DNA of 64,000 nucleotides. Origin: Aquisediminimonas profunda (GTDB taxonomy: Bacteria; Pseudomonadota; Alphaproteobacteria; Sphingomonadales; Sphingomonadaceae). Position numbers and translations under genes: made by a program. A model generated the notes under the pieces. The model was not told where the DNA came from and searched no databases. It saw only the letters and a program-made list of their open reading frames with translations. Positions 1 to 7,993 of the stretch are shown piece by piece (the stretch's first letter is position 1; each line of letters opens with the position of its first letter). The stretch lies in the NCBI RefSeq assembly GCF_019443285.1, contig NZ_CP080327.1:2352001-2416000 (forward strand), written 5' to 3'.

Positions 1-136
1 AGCCCATGAACCTAAAGCGCAGAGCATGTTCCGCAATGGTGGTGGGATGAACGCCGAGTTCGCGTATCCGGTCAAGATGCGGCTGCCTGACGGCTGCCGT
101 CGCGAGCCTGTATTCACTATGCAGGTCGATCTTCAT
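1..136 (-). CDS. Hypothetical protein, N-terminal part, cut by the window edge
   Basis: The frame is open from an ATG at 136 to the window edge (45 codons, beginning MKIDLHSEYRLA). Its start overlaps the TGA of the preceding minus-strand gene (133-135) in an ATGA arrangement, which indicates translational coupling. Together with the two genes upstream it forms a small operon next to an integrase, so it is probably a gene of the left integrated element. The visible residues do not allow a family assignment. Confidence 0.5.
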   Translation of the reverse strand, partial: MKIDLHSEYRLATAAVRQPHLDRIRELGVHPTTIAEHALRFRFMG

Positions 137-327
137 TTATCGATCCTCCTTGCAAACACTTCCTGACTTTTGCGAACTTTCCAGCGGTTGCTTTCCCGCC
201 ATAGGCGGTCCGCAACCGCTTGAATCTCAAACCGCATTTCTGTAGGAAATTGATCGAGATTGAGCCCTGCCAGGAGCTTGTCGACTTCGGGACGCCGCAC
301 GGTGAGGATCGTGCGGCGTTCTCGCAT
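133..327 (-). CDS. Small hypothetical protein of the left element
   Basis: A 64-residue basic protein (MRERRTILTVRR...) if the ATG at 327 is used; a TTG at 375 would add 16 residues and overlap the end of the HTH gene upstream by 11 bases. It ends in ATGA overlap with the next gene. No domain is recognised. Support is its position between an excisionase-like gene and another coupled ORF, so it is likely but unproven coding sequence. Confidence 0.45.
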   Translation of the reverse strand: MRERRTILTVRRPEVDKLLAGLNLDQFPTEMRFEIQAVADRLWRESNRWKVRKSQEVFARRIDK

Positions 328-364
328 TTCATGGGCAGCGAGTGCCGGGGGTTTTCCCACAACA

Positions 365-565
365 CTATGCCGCAAGCTGAGATGTTGAGTATGTCAGCCG
401 GGCAGCCAGCCACTGATCGACATCTTCAGGACGGTAACGGACTAAGCGCCCCATCTTGATGTACGGAGGACCATCACCGCGCACGCGCTCTTTTTGGATC
501 GTGGAGACAGAGCAAGAGCGATAGATTGCGCACTCGTGCTCGTTCATCAGAGATTTGGGTGTCAT
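365..565 (-). CDS. AlpA/excisionase-like helix-turn-helix protein
   Basis: A 66-residue protein starting MTPKSLMNEHEC at 565, with an AAGGA ribosome site just upstream; the longer frame from 667 has no such support. The order is typical of excisionase/AlpA DNA-binding domains: an HTH (ECAIYRSCSVSTIQKER), then the wing GDGPPYIKMGRLVRYRPEDVD and a short tail. Proteins of this type act as recombination directionality factors or as regulators of integrase genes. It lies about 1 kb from the tyrosine integrase on the same strand, which suits an excision-control role. The specific DNA target is unknown. Confidence 0.8.
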   Translation of the reverse strand: MTPKSLMNEHECAIYRSCSVSTIQKERVRGDGPPYIKMGRLVRYRPEDVDQWLAARLTYSTSQLAA

Positions 566-667
566 TGCCAATTCCTTGCGAGCCTGTCCCAATGACGGGC
601 TACTCGCTGCAAGGTGCGGCAATTCACGCCGATTGATATGCCGACAACATGCCGACAATGCCAACAA

Positions 668-958
668 CTAGGCTATTAGCGCGCGTTCCCTCATTCGTTT
701 GACGAGTTCTTGCGTAGCTGGCTGGAATGTTGATCGTTCGAGGGTATCGCACCCTCGCTCAGCTAGGATTTCGAAAACCTCATTCAAAATAGTATCGGGG
801 CCACGCCCGGCGATGCCTTCAGCATCATCGTCTCGCAGATGAACCCATTCAGCCAAAGCAGCGGCAAATGCTGGCCACTCGCGCACAGGTCTGCGGCCAC
901 CTCTACCTCTAGAGATCGGAACCTCAACTGAGTGCGATCCGACCCAAGGTTGCGCCAC
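668..958 (-). CDS. Hypothetical protein, probable element gene
   Basis: A 96-residue frame opening with GTG (AQPWVGSHSVEV...), no in-frame ATG near the start and no clear ribosome site. The composition (Arg- and Asp-rich, REWPAFAAALAEWVHL helix) looks like protein rather than an antisense shadow, and no competing gene covers this stretch. No family is recognised. It lies between the HTH gene and another unknown ORF in the left element. The 959-1072 gap holds nothing I can support. Confidence 0.4.
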   Translation of the reverse strand: MAQPWVGSHSVEVPISRGRGGRRPVREWPAFAAALAEWVHLRDDDAEGIAGRGPDTILNEVFEILAERGCDTLERSTFQPATQELVKRMRERALIA

Positions 959-1072
959 TTTTACGGACGAATCGTCATAGTGCTCAATGTGGCGAGTATG
1001 TTGCAGTGAGAGCCCCCAATACTGGCGATAGTTGTCATGAAACTGGAGCCACGACTTTTCATGGAAATAGAG

Positions 1073-1552
1073 TCAATGTGTTTGTTCGGCATCGCAATCA
1101 TATGGTTGCAGGGGATTGATTCCGCCTGTTGCGAAGCGATGCCAAAAATCATCTATGCCCCACCACGCTACCGGCACCAAAAATAATTCACCGCCTTTTT
1201 TGTCACGGAAAGCCGTTCCAATTCGACCATCGAACACAGCCTGGCCTACGTCATGAAACACAAACTCAAACGGCGCTGCTACGTGATCTCGATGGTCGAT
1301 TTCGTCTTCCGAAACTTCTGCCAAAGGAGTGTCAAGGATCGCGCATGAGCCCAGTGTATTTTGTCGGACTGGGCGAGGATGAACATTGCTGACATTTCCC
1401 GCATTAAATTGAGCTTCGAAGGCCCTCAATTGGCCCGCAAATTGATGCTCATCGAACGTGCAGATCATTCTGGAGATTGCCGCACAGCTAAATAACCAGC
1501 CGGTTGGCTGAACCGGCGCGACGCCTCTGCAATACAATTCCGACCAACTCAT
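1073..1552 (-). CDS. Hypothetical protein of the left element
   Basis: A 159-residue protein. The ATG at 1552 has a strong GGAGG ribosome site seven bases upstream, which decides this start over the internal ATG at 1468. The C-terminal part has a hydrophobic core with GGELFLVPVAWWGIDDFW. No signal peptide or membrane span is seen, and I do not recognise the family. It sits just downstream of the tyrosine integrase on the same strand, the usual position for accessory genes of an integrated element. Confidence 0.6.
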   Translation of the reverse strand: MSWSELYCRGVAPVQPTGWLFSCAAISRMICTFDEHQFAGQLRAFEAQFNAGNVSNVHPRPVRQNTLGSCAILDTPLAEVSEDEIDHRDHVAAPFEFVFHDVGQAVFDGRIGTAFRDKKGGELFLVPVAWWGIDDFWHRFATGGINPLQPYDCDAEQTH

Positions 1553-1584
1553 TCATGCCTCCGCTGGCACCCGCACTTGGGAGA

Positions 1585-1636
1585 CGACACGGCAGCCGGT
1601 GCGGTCCGGCGTTCGGGAGCTACCCTAGCCGTGTCG
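1585..1636. repeat. 9-bp inverted repeat at the 3' end of the integrase gene
   Basis: CGACACGGC (1585-1593) and GCCGTGTCG (1628-1636) are perfect complements separated by 34 bases, the second arm overlapping the integrase stop region. It may be a weak terminator or a protein-binding site; there is no T-run after either arm. Confidence 0.4.
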
Positions 1637-2920
1637 CCCGTTCACGCTCGCCGGAGCGAGTTGAACAACATTTGAATCAGGCTTCTCTATATTCACGATC
1701 CGGCGAATCTCAGCAGACCAAATCCTCATTGCATCACGCTTTTCGACTGCCCAATCATGGCGCTGATAAACCGCCGACACCTTTGAGCGCTGCATGATCA
1801 TATGGTTCGTAAGCGCCTCGATAACCTCAAAGCGAATACCGAGCGCCTGCATAAAGGTCGCGCCGGTTCGGCGCAGATCATGAATGCGCCAAGGCTCGAT
1901 AGGGTAGGGGTCGTCGCCTTCAGCCTCCTTGATCGTAAGCGCCAGCATTTCGTTGTCCAGCCGCCGCTTGCCCCTTGAAAAGCCGCTGATCGACGTCTTG
2001 CCGGTTGTGGAGAATACGTAGCCTCGCCGGGGCCATTTATCACCACCTGCAATTTCGTCGATTATCGCAATCGCCAAATCAGAAAGAGGGATGTTATTGG
2101 CGCGACCGTTCTTGGCACGCTCTTTTGGCAGGCGCCACAGTGATGCATCGCGATCAAGTTCCTTCCATGCGAGCCCGGCAACCTCTTCCCGCCGCTGCAC
2201 CGTCACCAAGAGCAAGCGATAGAAACCGGCGAACGGATAACCAAGCTCGCCAGCGGCAGACCAGAAAACGCGGATTTCCTCTTCCTTCAACACGCGGTCA
2301 CGGGCCACAGCTTCGCTCGGTGCCTCCATGCCGACCATCGGCGATTGCTTCAGATCATCGCGAGAAACTGCCCAGGTGAAGAGGCGACGCACCACTGCAT
2401 AAATGTTGCGGCGGAGCGCAACCTTTTCAATCGGGATATTGTCCAGCAAATGGATCACGTCCGACTTTTTGATTGTTGGTAGCGGTTTGCGCTTCCAGAC
2501 CGGCTTCACATGAAGCCGTAAGATGCCCTCCGCAAAGTCATAGGACTTCGGCCAGTCCTTCTTTACACATTGCTTCAGAAACTCGTCGGCGTAGCCTGAA
2601 AAGGCCAACTCGATTGCATCTTGCCGTGATTGCTTGCGCTCTTCCGCTGGGTTGAACCCTTCGGAAACCCGAGCCAGCAAGCGCTTCGCTTCCTTGCGGG
2701 CAGTTTCCGGAGTCCAAGGCGATCCATGAGCGCCAATTGTGTACCGGCGGGTAGTGGCAGAACGACCGCCACCAAACCGATATTGCAGCACGTAAACCTT
2801 GCGCCCTGCTGGTGTAATTTTGAGTCCAAATCCGCGCGGATCATCATCCCAAAGGAACGCATCCCGCGCCTGAGGCTTGAGCGCATCGATTGCGCGGATG
2901 GTGATTGCTGAACTTACCAT
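1625..2920 (-). CDS. Tyrosine site-specific integrase (DUF4102/P4-type)
   Basis: A 431-residue phage-type integrase. The N-terminal DUF4102-like part (AIDALKPQARDAFLWDDDP, RKVYVLQYRFGG) is followed by a SAM-like core-binding region and the catalytic domain. Catalytic landmarks are VQRREEVAGLAW (first Arg), the box RIHDLRRTGATF (His-x-x-Arg), an NHM segment and the tyrosine in VSAVYQRHDW. I start at MVSSAITIRAI (2920), where family homology begins, rather than at 2977. These enzymes insert elements at tRNA genes, and a truncated tRNA-Arg lies only 140 bases beyond the start codon. It is the likely integrase of the element extending left of the window. Confidence 0.93.
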   Translation of the reverse strand: MVSSAITIRAIDALKPQARDAFLWDDDPRGFGLKITPAGRKVYVLQYRFGGGRSATTRRYTIGAHGSPWTPETARKEAKRLLARVSEGFNPAEERKQSRQDAIELAFSGYADEFLKQCVKKDWPKSYDFAEGILRLHVKPVWKRKPLPTIKKSDVIHLLDNIPIEKVALRRNIYAVVRRLFTWAVSRDDLKQSPMVGMEAPSEAVARDRVLKEEEIRVFWSAAGELGYPFAGFYRLLLVTVQRREEVAGLAWKELDRDASLWRLPKERAKNGRANNIPLSDLAIAIIDEIAGGDKWPRRGYVFSTTGKTSISGFSRGKRRLDNEMLALTIKEAEGDDPYPIEPWRIHDLRRTGATFMQALGIRFEVIEALTNHMIMQRSKVSAVYQRHDWAVEKRDAMRIWSAEIRRIVNIEKPDSNVVQLAPASVNGRHG

Positions 2921-3006
2921 CGAAACCACATAGCAATCACGGTAGCTGAAAATCCCTGCAACAGCAAGAAAGAACATGCAAAGAACAGTGGCTCAAATAC
3001 TCTGCT

Positions 3007-4617
3007 TCATGCAATGTGCGCATATCTCTCTGATAGCCGGTGCAAGTCGGGCCTTAAAACTACGAATCTGAGGGTCGGACGTTCGAATCGTTCCGGGCGC
3101 GCCATTTCCCTTTTTAGACCAGAAAAATCGCCTAAAGCCTTGAAGGGCAAGGCGATTTCCGGCGTTCGAAAGCCTTCAATTCGCTGATATGAAAGATGGC
3201 CCGCAAATGCCAGTTTGAGCACTGCGCGCTTGTCCTCCAAACGCTCGGAAGCCCAGAGTTTCTGCGGATTTCCGAGGAATTCCATCGCCGTTCGAAAAGT
3301 TTCGTCATAGCCTCGCGCCGGTCGCCCGCAATTTGCGATTCTTTCGCTCAAAAGTGCCTTCCGACTCTCATATTCGCTGACACGCTTTTCGTAGGCTTTG
3401 ATCACAGCGGAGCTGTCCGCATCCACAATCCGGTCGAGAAGCTGTTCGATCTTGCGATCAATCTGTGACAGCTCGGCAGCCATCGACTTCTTTTGCTCAG
3501 CAGCGGATGCAAGGCGCTGATCCCAGAGGTTGCGGAAAATTTTCGCGGCAATCGCGATCAGATCTTCCGACGGCGCGAGCCGCTTGAGCAGCTCTTCAAA
3601 TTCGCCTTCGACCTTTGCACGAGCGATGGACTTCCCAGCGCTTGCACAGCCCTTCGTGCGGCACAGATAATAAGCGTAGTGACCGTGGCTCCCCTTTGAC
3701 CAGTTGGCGGTCAGGGGATGCCCACAATCACCGCAGCACACGAAGCCGCGCAGCGGGAAGTCCGCGTTGATGTCCTTGCGGAAGGGCGCACGAGCTTTGC
3801 CGTGGATGCGTTCCTGAATGGTCAGGAAGGTTTCATAGCTGATGAGGCCTTCATGCTGTGCCTTGCGGAGATTTACGTCCCAGCGCGGCAGTTCGAGATA
3901 TCCGGCGTAGAGCGGCTGCGTCAGAATGTCGGTGACGCGCTGATTTGCCACTTCCCCGTTCCCGCGAAACGGAAACTCAGGGTGCAGTTCGAGGAAGCGC
4001 TTAACCTCCGCCTGAGACGTGAACCGCTCGCTCGCATAGCCTTCGAGTGCTTCCTTGATGATCGAAGCGAGCGGCTCGACCTTGACGAGCATTTTTCCGC
4101 CGCCACTCACGCGCTCATAGCGATATCCGGTTGGAGCCTGGAAAACCCAAAACCCATTCATTGCGCGAGCGCGCATTCTGTTTTTGGTTTGCTCTCCGTT
4201 CTTTTGCCGACCGTGCTGCGAAACACTCGCAAGCAAATTCTCGATCAACTGACTATCTGAGTCTTCCCCGAAGGTCAGCGTCGGCGACTCCAAAGACGCG
4301 CCAGCGGCATTGATCGCGGCACGAAGCCGAAGGTGCGCATCAAGGCCGCGCGCAAGACGGCTGATATCGTCAATGATGACGACATAGGAATCTTTTTTCC
4401 GGCTTTTGAGAAAGCCCAGCATTTCCTTCATGGCAGGGCGCGTGACGAGGCTGCCCGATGCATCATCCTTGAACACGCGCACGACGTCATGCCCGCGATG
4501 GCGGGCATATTCGCGGCAGCGTGTTTCCTGTGAACCAAGGCCATCGCCACGCACAGTCTGCTTGGCGCTCGATACGCGGCAGTAAATCACTGCTTTTGTT
4601 TGTGTATCATATGCCAT
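3007..4617 (-). CDS. Large serine recombinase
   Basis: A 536-residue serine integrase. The N-terminal resolvase domain begins AVIYCRVSSAKQ with the nucleophilic Ser16 and includes DDISRLARG. A recombinase domain follows (NGFWVFQAPTGYRY, NQRVTDILTQPLYAGY), then a zinc ribbon (CCGDCGHP...CRTKGC, about 293-328) and a coiled-coil segment. A GGAGGG ribosome site precedes the ATG. It probably moves the 3.0-24.8 kb element. Oddity: the last ~35 residues, containing ARPERFERPTLRF, are translated from the antisense strand of the tRNA-Arg fragment. The original C-terminus was therefore probably replaced or extended when the neighbouring element inserted; whether activity survives is unknown. Confidence 0.92.
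   Translation of the reverse strand: MAYDTQTKAVIYCRVSSAKQTVRGDGLGSQETRCREYARHRGHDVVRVFKDDASGSLVTRPAMKEMLGFLKSRKKDSYVVIIDDISRLARGLDAHLRLRAAINAAGASLESPTLTFGEDSDSQLIENLLASVSQHGRQKNGEQTKNRMRARAMNGFWVFQAPTGYRYERVSGGGKMLVKVEPLASIIKEALEGYASERFTSQAEVKRFLELHPEFPFRGNGEVANQRVTDILTQPLYAGYLELPRWDVNLRKAQHEGLISYETFLTIQERIHGKARAPFRKDINADFPLRGFVCCGDCGHPLTANWSKGSHGHYAYYLCRTKGCASAGKSIARAKVEGEFEELLKRLAPSEDLIAIAAKIFRNLWDQRLASAAEQKKSMAAELSQIDRKIEQLLDRIVDADSSAVIKAYEKRVSEYESRKALLSERIANCGRPARGYDETFRTAMEFLGNPQKLWASERLEDKRAVLKLAFAGHLSYQRIEGFRTPEIALPFKALGDFSGLKREMARPERFERPTLRFVVLRPDLHRLSERYAHIA
3060..3104 (+). tRNA. tRNA-Arg(ACG) 3' half, attachment-site remnant (partial)
   Basis: From the anticodon loop CTACGAA (3060-3066) the sequence continues with the 3' anticodon stem TCTGA, a fully pairing T arm (GGACG / TTCGAAT / CGTTC, with one G-T pair), the acceptor 3' strand CGGGCGC, discriminator G and encoded CCA. 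The 5' half is absent: upstream bases do not pair with the anticodon stem. This is what integration into a tRNA gene leaves at the distal end of an element. Reading on the plus strand, the element lies to the left (with its integrase) and older sequence to the right. Confidence 0.82.
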
Positions 4618-4636
4618 GGCGCTTCCCTCCGGAATC

Positions 4637-4960
4637 CTATCGCGGCCCGCCGGACAATCCGGCTGGTCTGACGCGTTTGGTTTTCGCTGATTTCAGAGGA
4701 AATTTAGCATGATTTGGTGCTGGAATTAAAGGATTTTCTTCAAAAATCCGTGCATTCTCGTGGCTTGGAAGCAGATGAAAAGCATCATCGGCGAAATGTG
4801 CAAGTAGACGAGTCAGGAGGCGTGTATATTCATCTTCCTCCGCACATGACGACCAGATAATCTCTGCTTTCTCCCGAAAGCGACCGTTCAATGGCAAGTC
4901 CATAAGCCAACTCTTCAAGCTGCGTTCCCGTTGGTTTTTAACCGAAAGCGCAAACCCCAT
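4637..4960 (-). CDS. Possible hypothetical protein upstream of the serine recombinase
   Basis: A 107-residue frame (MGFALSVKNQRERSLKSW...) from an ATG at 4960, ending 20 bases before the recombinase start. The middle (AEIIWSSCAEEDEYTRLLTRLLAHF) looks like a helical protein. No ribosome site is visible and no family is recognised. It may be a real small gene or only leader sequence of the recombinase transcript. Confidence 0.35.
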   Translation of the reverse strand: MGFALSVKNQRERSLKSWLMDLPLNGRFREKAEIIWSSCAEEDEYTRLLTRLLAHFADDAFHLLPSHENARIFEENPLIPAPNHAKFPLKSAKTKRVRPAGLSGGPR

Positions 4961-5147
4961 CGGGGGGATCGCTGCGCAGCTTATGCTAGCGATCAGGCTT
5001 TCGGAGCTTGACCGGCGTCCTCGGTCATCGCGCAGCTTCGAGTAATAAAGTTACTATATACGCAGCCGTCTTATAATTTAATTATAGCAAATTCTACTCA
5101 ATACGTCAAACAATTGGCGGCATTCCGCCATTCTTGGTGAGGTTTGT
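4961..5147. promoter_or_regulatory. AT-rich intergenic region with putative terminator hairpin
   Basis: It contains the near-palindrome TATAATTTAATTATA at about 5070-5090, a likely promoter or operator for the leftward recombinase gene. It also holds the perfect 6-bp hairpin TGGCGG-CATT-CCGCCA (5115-5130). Read on the minus strand the hairpin follows the stop of the 5148-7928 operon and runs into AATTGTTT, so it is a plausible terminator for that operon. Confidence 0.5.
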
Positions 5148-5426
5148 CTAGCGACCGCGATCCATATCCTTCGACTTGGCAAAACCGGTTCGCAGCCTCA
5201 TGCGCGCATCGAGCAGGCGCTCGCGGATATTTGCGATCTGCCTTTCGTTCTCAGCCGCATAGGCCGATTTGACGACATTGCGGGAATGTCCCGCCGGTTC
5301 GAGCACACGTTCAATCTTTGGTGTCTGGCGCGCGTTGAGGCGAGCCATGAGTTCGGCCTTCGTGGCGGCGGGCTGCGCTTTTGGCGCAGCCCGCTCATTG
5401 AAGCCAAGTCCGCGCGGCGCTTTCAC
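5148..5426 (-). CDS. Small hypothetical protein, last gene of the VirD4 operon
   Basis: A 92-residue basic, helical protein (KAPRGLGFNERAAPK...IANIRERLLDARMRLRTG). It starts with GTG overlapping the TGA of the preceding gene (GTGA), so it is translationally coupled. No membrane segment or known motif is seen. Proteins of this kind sit beside coupling-protein genes in mobile elements; I infer a transfer-related or accessory role only from that context. Confidence 0.6.
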   Translation of the reverse strand: MKAPRGLGFNERAAPKAQPAATKAELMARLNARQTPKIERVLEPAGHSRNVVKSAYAAENERQIANIRERLLDARMRLRTGFAKSKDMDRGR

Positions 5427-5677
5427 CGCTCGATTTCACCACGACCGCGAGGCGAAGGATTGTTCCGCTCTTCGCGCGCTTCAGCGATCCGTTCCTTGAC
5501 CGTGCGGAGCGTAATTCGACCGTCCACGGGAACCGAATCTAGCCGCACGTTGTATCCCTGGCCATCCTTGTGCGCGAACGCAGAGCCGATCCGGTTGAAG
5601 TGCGAAGCACCTTCGGCACCGTCACGGACCTGATAGGCGATATGGCTTGGCCGGTTCGGTTTTTCAGTTTCAGACAT
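5423..5677 (-). CDS. Small KDGxG-motif protein, paralogue A
   Basis: An 84-residue protein starting MSETEKPNRPSHIAYQV. Its core IGSAFAHKDGQGYNVRLDSV followed by PVDGRITLR recurs in two other proteins of this element (5677-5904 and 9548-9766): IG..(F/Y/W)A..DG.G......(V/I)P..G.I..R. The pattern recalls small DUF736-like proteins of alphaproteobacterial plasmids, but I do not claim that family. The start codon overlaps the stop of paralogue B upstream. The tail (REERNNPSPRGRGEIER) is basic and probably disordered. Confidence 0.7.
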   Translation of the reverse strand: MSETEKPNRPSHIAYQVRDGAEGASHFNRIGSAFAHKDGQGYNVRLDSVPVDGRITLRTVKERIAEAREERNNPSPRGRGEIER

Positions 5678-5904
5678 CAGTGCATTTCCTTTTTGCGGGG
5701 ATGTTTGTCGCGGACGCTGATCGAGCCGGTCAGCGGCACGCAATCGAGGAGGATTTGAATGCCGCTGCCATCAAAATGGGCATAGCCGACACCAATCTTG
5801 CGACGGCGATCAGAGCCGTCGCGGTTGGTTTCCTCGACATAAACGTCGTGGGTCGGCGAACGACCGCGCAAAGGCAGTTCGTCATCAAAATCTGAGATCA
5901 TCAT
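5677..5904 (-). CDS. Small KDGxG-motif protein, paralogue B
   Basis: A 75-residue protein (MMISDFDDELPLRGRSPTHDVY...). It carries the shared core IGVGYAHFDGSGIQILLDCV and PLTGSISVR, the most divergent of the three copies. GGGAGAA lies ten bases before the ATG at 5904. It overlaps the 3' end of the VirD4-like gene by 20 bases and paralogue A by one codon, so all belong to one leftward operon. Function unknown. Confidence 0.68.
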   Translation of the reverse strand: MMISDFDDELPLRGRSPTHDVYVEETNRDGSDRRRKIGVGYAHFDGSGIQILLDCVPLTGSISVRDKHPRKKEMH

Positions 5905-7546
5905 TGTTCAAGTTTCTCCCGAGCGAAGGGCGGTAGCCATCGACGTATGACCACGATCCGTTTCTGTACTGCGGGTAGTGAGCAAGTTCGGGGGGAACCG
6001 GTTCGGTAATCACGCACCGACGCTGCGGTCCTTGGTCTGTCTGCACGACAACGGAATCACATGGCGGGTGATATGGGTTGGGCAGGAATTTTCCTGCCAT
6101 TTCAGGCCGGAGATAGTAGGGATACTTCTCCGCGAAGATTGGTCGTAAATTCAGACCAGAGATGAAGATAATCTGCTTTTGCTCTGCCATCACGAGAACC
6201 TCGTCAGGCGTCAGCAACTGCCGCGTCTGCTTCTCGCGATGCTCAATCTCCCATCTCAGGCGTTTATATTCCCGTGCGGATGCGAGAGGGTTGTTGCCTG
6301 TCAGAATCTCAAGCAGCGCCTGCATTTTTCCATGCTTTGCACGCTCACGCTGCAAAGGGTTCACATACTCCAACGTTTCAACGCCGAGCATTTTGGAAAC
6401 AATCTCCGCCGTTTGAATGTCACGTATCCCAAAGAACTGCCTGAACTGAGCTGACCCCAGAAAACTCTGGAGCGCGGTCGTGCCGTAGTTTCGCTGAATC
6501 TGTGAAAGGTCCTGGAAAAATGCCCAGGTCCTAATCCCAGCGCCTCTCCCGAAGGTGTAAGCTTTTAGAAGCGCCGTGAAATTTCCTAACTGACCTGCCT
6601 CATCGATCAGCATCGTGATGCGAGGCGCTTCAGGTTTGCGGGATTTATACAACATAGCGCTGGTGAAAAAACAGCGAAGCAATGGCGACCAAACGCCGAC
6701 ATATTCGTGTGGCACATTTAGAAAAAATGTGGATGGCCGCGCTTCATCGCAAAGGGCAGCAAGCGAAAAATCGGCGTTATCCAAACTTGCTAGAAGAGCC
6801 GGATCATCAAGAAACGATAAGCAGCCGTATATCGTCCCCAGTATGCCACCAAATTCTTTAGGCGCTTCCTTTTGCTTTGCAATCATTTCGCCGACGGTTC
6901 GGCGAACGCTGGGAAATGGCGAGATCGACATGATTTCGGCCTCATCAAGCCAAGCGTCTGTGTTCCCTTCAACTGAATTGACGAGTACCGACAACATCGG
7001 AAAATCAACGAACCCATACCTATCGACCAGATAAACCAAAAAGGTATCAAGCCAGTCTCGCGCACGCTGTTCGAAATATCTCCCCGAACCGCCTTCCGTG
7101 AAGGGAATCAAACTCTCTGCGATCATTTTCGCGTCAGCATGAAGCCTGCCGCTGTCTCGACGCAGAACGTCCAGCGGATTGCATTTGTCATGTGGCAGCC
7201 CAGCCAATGAGCAAGGGTTCCAGAAGTGCGCGTTGATGCCTTTCGCTGCAAAATTGTGGATGGAGATCGCGCCAAGTTCGCCGCGTAGATCGAGCACGAA
7301 GAAGCGCTCGACATGAAGCTGACAGAGCAAGAATGAAAGCACCGATGTGCACTTTCCGGCTCCGGCACCGGCAACCGTAATCATTGGAGCATCAGAATCC
7401 AGATGCAACGGCAGCCCCTCGAAAAATCCAACCTGCGGGCCGCACCGGTTTAACATTCCAGCCTGAGCAATCTCATTCTTCGTTGCCCAGGCTGCTGAGC
7501 CGAAGCGAAACTCCTCTCTGAATCCAGGTTCGTAATCCAATGTCAT
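5885..7546 (-). CDS. VirD4/TraG-like type IV coupling ATPase, N-terminally short
   Basis: A 553-residue ATPase of the TraG/TraD/VirD4 group, which hands relaxosome-bound DNA to a type IV secretion channel. Visible are Walker A GAGAGKCTS (about 60-68), Walker B TMLIDEAGQLGN (about 310) and the characteristic TFGRGAGIRTWAFFQDL segment. The usual two N-terminal transmembrane helices are missing, since the protein starts only about 55 residues before Walker A. The small membrane gene upstream (7620-7928) might substitute. No mating-pore genes are in the window, so it would have to work with a helper element. The Cys inside Walker A is unusual. Confidence 0.88.
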   Translation of the reverse strand: MTLDYEPGFREEFRFGSAAWATKNEIAQAGMLNRCGPQVGFFEGLPLHLDSDAPMITVAGAGAGKCTSVLSFLLCQLHVERFFVLDLRGELGAISIHNFAAKGINAHFWNPCSLAGLPHDKCNPLDVLRRDSGRLHADAKMIAESLIPFTEGGSGRYFEQRARDWLDTFLVYLVDRYGFVDFPMLSVLVNSVEGNTDAWLDEAEIMSISPFPSVRRTVGEMIAKQKEAPKEFGGILGTIYGCLSFLDDPALLASLDNADFSLAALCDEARPSTFFLNVPHEYVGVWSPLLRCFFTSAMLYKSRKPEAPRITMLIDEAGQLGNFTALLKAYTFGRGAGIRTWAFFQDLSQIQRNYGTTALQSFLGSAQFRQFFGIRDIQTAEIVSKMLGVETLEYVNPLQRERAKHGKMQALLEILTGNNPLASAREYKRLRWEIEHREKQTRQLLTPDEVLVMAEQKQIIFISGLNLRPIFAEKYPYYLRPEMAGKFLPNPYHPPCDSVVVQTDQGPQRRCVITEPVPPELAHYPQYRNGSWSYVDGYRPSLGRNLNNDDLRF

Positions 7547-7561
7547 TCTCCCAAACGAAAG

Positions 7562-7580
7562 CGGGAGGCCGAAGCCTCCC
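7562..7580. terminator. Hairpin between membrane-protein gene and VirD4-like gene
   Basis: A 7-bp GGGAGGC/GCCTCCC stem with a tetraloop; on the minus strand it is followed by GCTTTCGTTT. It lies between the stop at 7620 and the coupling-protein start, so it could attenuate read-through within the leftward operon. Confidence 0.5.
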
Positions 7581-7619
7581 GATCAGGTTTAGGATTTGCT
7601 CGTTTGCCGAGCGGGGGGA

Positions 7620-7928
7620 TTACGCGAGCAGAAGACGCATTGCGATCCCGAGACCACCAAACAGCAATGCCGTGCCAATCATCGCTTTGCTGAAGTGGTA
7701 GGAAACAACTGCAACCAAGCCAAACCAAATCAGCCCTGCTAGTCCTTCAATGCCATGACCATAATGGTGCGCCATGTAGCCTTGAACCCATCCCACGGTT
7801 AGATTGTGGAAGGGGGGAGTGAAGAGGAAGGCCACGATCAAGGCTATGGCTTTCGCCAGCCCTTCAAGCGACCGCATGAAGAAACTGACATTCTCTTGTT
7901 GGCGTTGGTCGATTCCGTTTTGATTCAT
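7620..7928 (-). CDS. Small membrane protein preceding the coupling ATPase
   Basis: A 102-residue protein starting MNQNGIDQRQQ (ATG 7928, GGAGAA ribosome site). It has about three hydrophobic segments: AIALIVAFLFT, GLAGLIWFGLVAVVSY and IGTALLFGGLGIAMRLLLA. No family is recognised. The position directly upstream of a coupling ATPase lacking its own membrane domain suggests a membrane anchor or partner, which is inference only. Confidence 0.7.
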   Translation of the reverse strand: MNQNGIDQRQQENVSFFMRSLEGLAKAIALIVAFLFTPPFHNLTVGWVQGYMAHHYGHGIEGLAGLIWFGLVAVVSYHFSKAMIGTALLFGGLGIAMRLLLA

Positions 7929-7993
7929 GATGAGTTCTCCCATGGGTTTGCCGGACGCGGGCGCGTCCGGCATTTCGATCCATTATCGGCGCA

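Noticed and set aside
961-1152. 63-codon minus-strand frame
   Set aside because: Overlaps the better supported 1073-1552 gene and has no ribosome site or protein-like features.
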